This document shows positions 14,791-15,485 of a stretch of DNA of 15,485 bases, one piece after another. The DNA is taken from positions 1 through 15,485 of the forward strand of contig CAYPMJ010000041.1 of the NCBI GenBank assembly GCA_964411785.1, read 5' to 3'. The first letter of the stretch is position 1, and each line of letters starts with the position of its first letter. This stretch comes from RUG626 sp964411785. Its GTDB lineage: Bacteria; Bacillota; Clostridia; Oscillospirales; Oscillospiraceae. The position numbers and the translations under genes are program-made. Under the pieces are notes generated by a model. The model searched no databases, was not told the DNA's origin, and saw only the letters and a program-made list of their open reading frames with translations.

Positions 14791-15465
14791 ATGTATAAAT
14801 TTACAGACATAATCAAGAACAGGTTTCTGGAGGAATTTTCCGAGATAACCATTGGCTCGCTTCTGACGGCGCTGCTTCTGAGCTGTGTGCTGAGCCTGTT
14901 TGTGGTGTTTATCTACAGGGTGACATATTCAGGTTCTCTCTGGAACGGCAGCTTTGCCGTGTCGCTCATATTGCTGGCGATGGTCACTTCGCTTGTGATA
15001 ATAACCGTGTCGTCAAACGTAGTGCTGTCGCTTGGAATGGTGGGTGCGCTGTCAATTGTGCGATTCAGGACAGCGGTCAAGGAGCCAATGGATACAATAT
15101 ATATGTTCTGGGCAATCGTGGTTGGCATAACCACTGGCGCGGGACTTGTCCCGACGGCGATAATTGCCACGCTTCTCATCGGTCTTGTGATGCTGGTGAT
15201 ACACCTTGCCACGGGCAAACGGATGAGCGGCCTCTATATGGTTGTAGTCCGCTTTGAGAGCGCTGCCTCTGAGGGCGTGGAGGAGGAAGTAAAAAAGATA
15301 AAGACCGCGAAAATAAAATCGCGCGGTGCAACACCGGCAGGGGAGGAGCTTATCCTGGAGGTCCGCTTATCGGATACGGTGAGGGAGACATTTGATCAGC
15401 TCAAGAAGATGGAGGGCGTAAGCGAGGTAAACCTGCTCTCCTACAGCGGCAGTACGCTGCTCTGA
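14791..15465 (+). CDS. DUF4956 family membrane protein
   Basis: This is a 224-residue protein. GGAG (14779-14782) lies 8 nt before the ATG, and the gene starts 24 bp after the VTC gene. Membrane segments lie at about 20-44, 52-73, 76-90 and 104-141 (probably two passes). The loop GALSIVRFRTAVKEP (85-99) is the hallmark of DUF4956 proteins. After residue 148 a soluble domain with a beta-alpha-beta pattern (LYMVVVRF, EELILEVRL, VSEVNLLSY) resembles a ferredoxin/ACT-like fold, probably cytosolic. The biochemical role of the family is not established. Its regular position beside VTC-domain genes suggests that it anchors the polymerase, regulates it or moves its product across the membrane, as the membrane part of the yeast VTC complex does; this is inference. 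No terminator follows within the window, so the operon may continue. Confidence 0.92.
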   Translation: MYKFTDIIKNRFLEEFSEITIGSLLTALLLSCVLSLFVVFIYRVTYSGSLWNGSFAVSLILLAMVTSLVIITVSSNVVLSLGMVGALSIVRFRTAVKEPMDTIYMFWAIVVGITTGAGLVPTAIIATLLIGLVMLVIHLATGKRMSGLYMVVVRFESAASEGVEEEVKKIKTAKIKSRGATPAGEELILEVRLSDTVRETFDQLKKMEGVSEVNLLSYSGSTLL

Positions 15466-15485
15466 GCATGGCGCGGCATTGATCC
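15466..15485. other. Window end, no gene called
   Basis: These 20 bases follow the DUF4956 stop codon. A short ATG frame opens here but meets a TGA four codons later. There is neither a terminator nor a recognisable next gene start. Confidence 0.5.

Noticed and set aside
1..15485. CRISPR arrays, insertion sequences, toxin-antitoxin pairs
   Set aside because: No regularly spaced repeats, transposase motifs, terminal inverted repeats or small paired antitoxin-like genes were found.

Overview
The window looks like a chromosomal segment of a Gram-positive member of the Clostridia, most plausibly an Oscillospiraceae-like gut or anaerobic lineage. This is inference. It rests on strong G-rich Shine-Dalgarno sequences, moderately high GC, heavy use of AGG/AGA arginine and ATA isoleucine codons, a lipoprotein gene, and the combination of CotH, lamin-tail, VTC and DUF4956 families. 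No phage, transposase, CRISPR or plasmid gene is visible.

Layout: (1) At the left edge lies the 5' part of a tRNA-Arg(ACG) gene on the minus strand, with its own promoter. (2) Divergent from it, a promoter at about 259-287 leads into three tightly packed plus-strand genes: a single-pass membrane protein of unknown function (369-1079), a lipoprotein (1058-1669) and a polytopic DUF624-like membrane protein (1678-2430). (3) After a gap of about 200 bp with no clear terminator, a second promoter (2534-2562, extended -10) and a strong hairpin at the predicted 5' end of its transcript open a long plus-strand operon that runs to the end of the window. Its genes encode a 1367-residue membrane-anchored von Willebrand A protein, a type I membrane protein with Ig-like domains, a small two-TM zinc-ribbon protein, a secreted protein with four lamin-tail domains plus a chitobiase-like domain and a CotH kinase domain, a second protein with four lamin-tail domains but no kinase, a VTC polyphosphate-polymerase-type domain protein, and a DUF4956 membrane protein. 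Several junctions are ATGA/GTGA overlaps or short gaps, so co-expression and translational coupling are likely.

Working hypothesis (inference): the second operon encodes an envelope system. The VWA, Ig-like and lamin-tail proteins would form an adhesive or scaffolding surface assembly. The CotH domain would phosphorylate proteins outside the membrane. The VTC and DUF4956 proteins would make and possibly handle polyphosphate at the membrane. What stands out is the pairing of a CotH kinase and a VTC polymerase with two parallel four-copy lamin-tail arrays and a VWA protein under one promoter. The individual families are known; the function of the whole is not evident from sequence.
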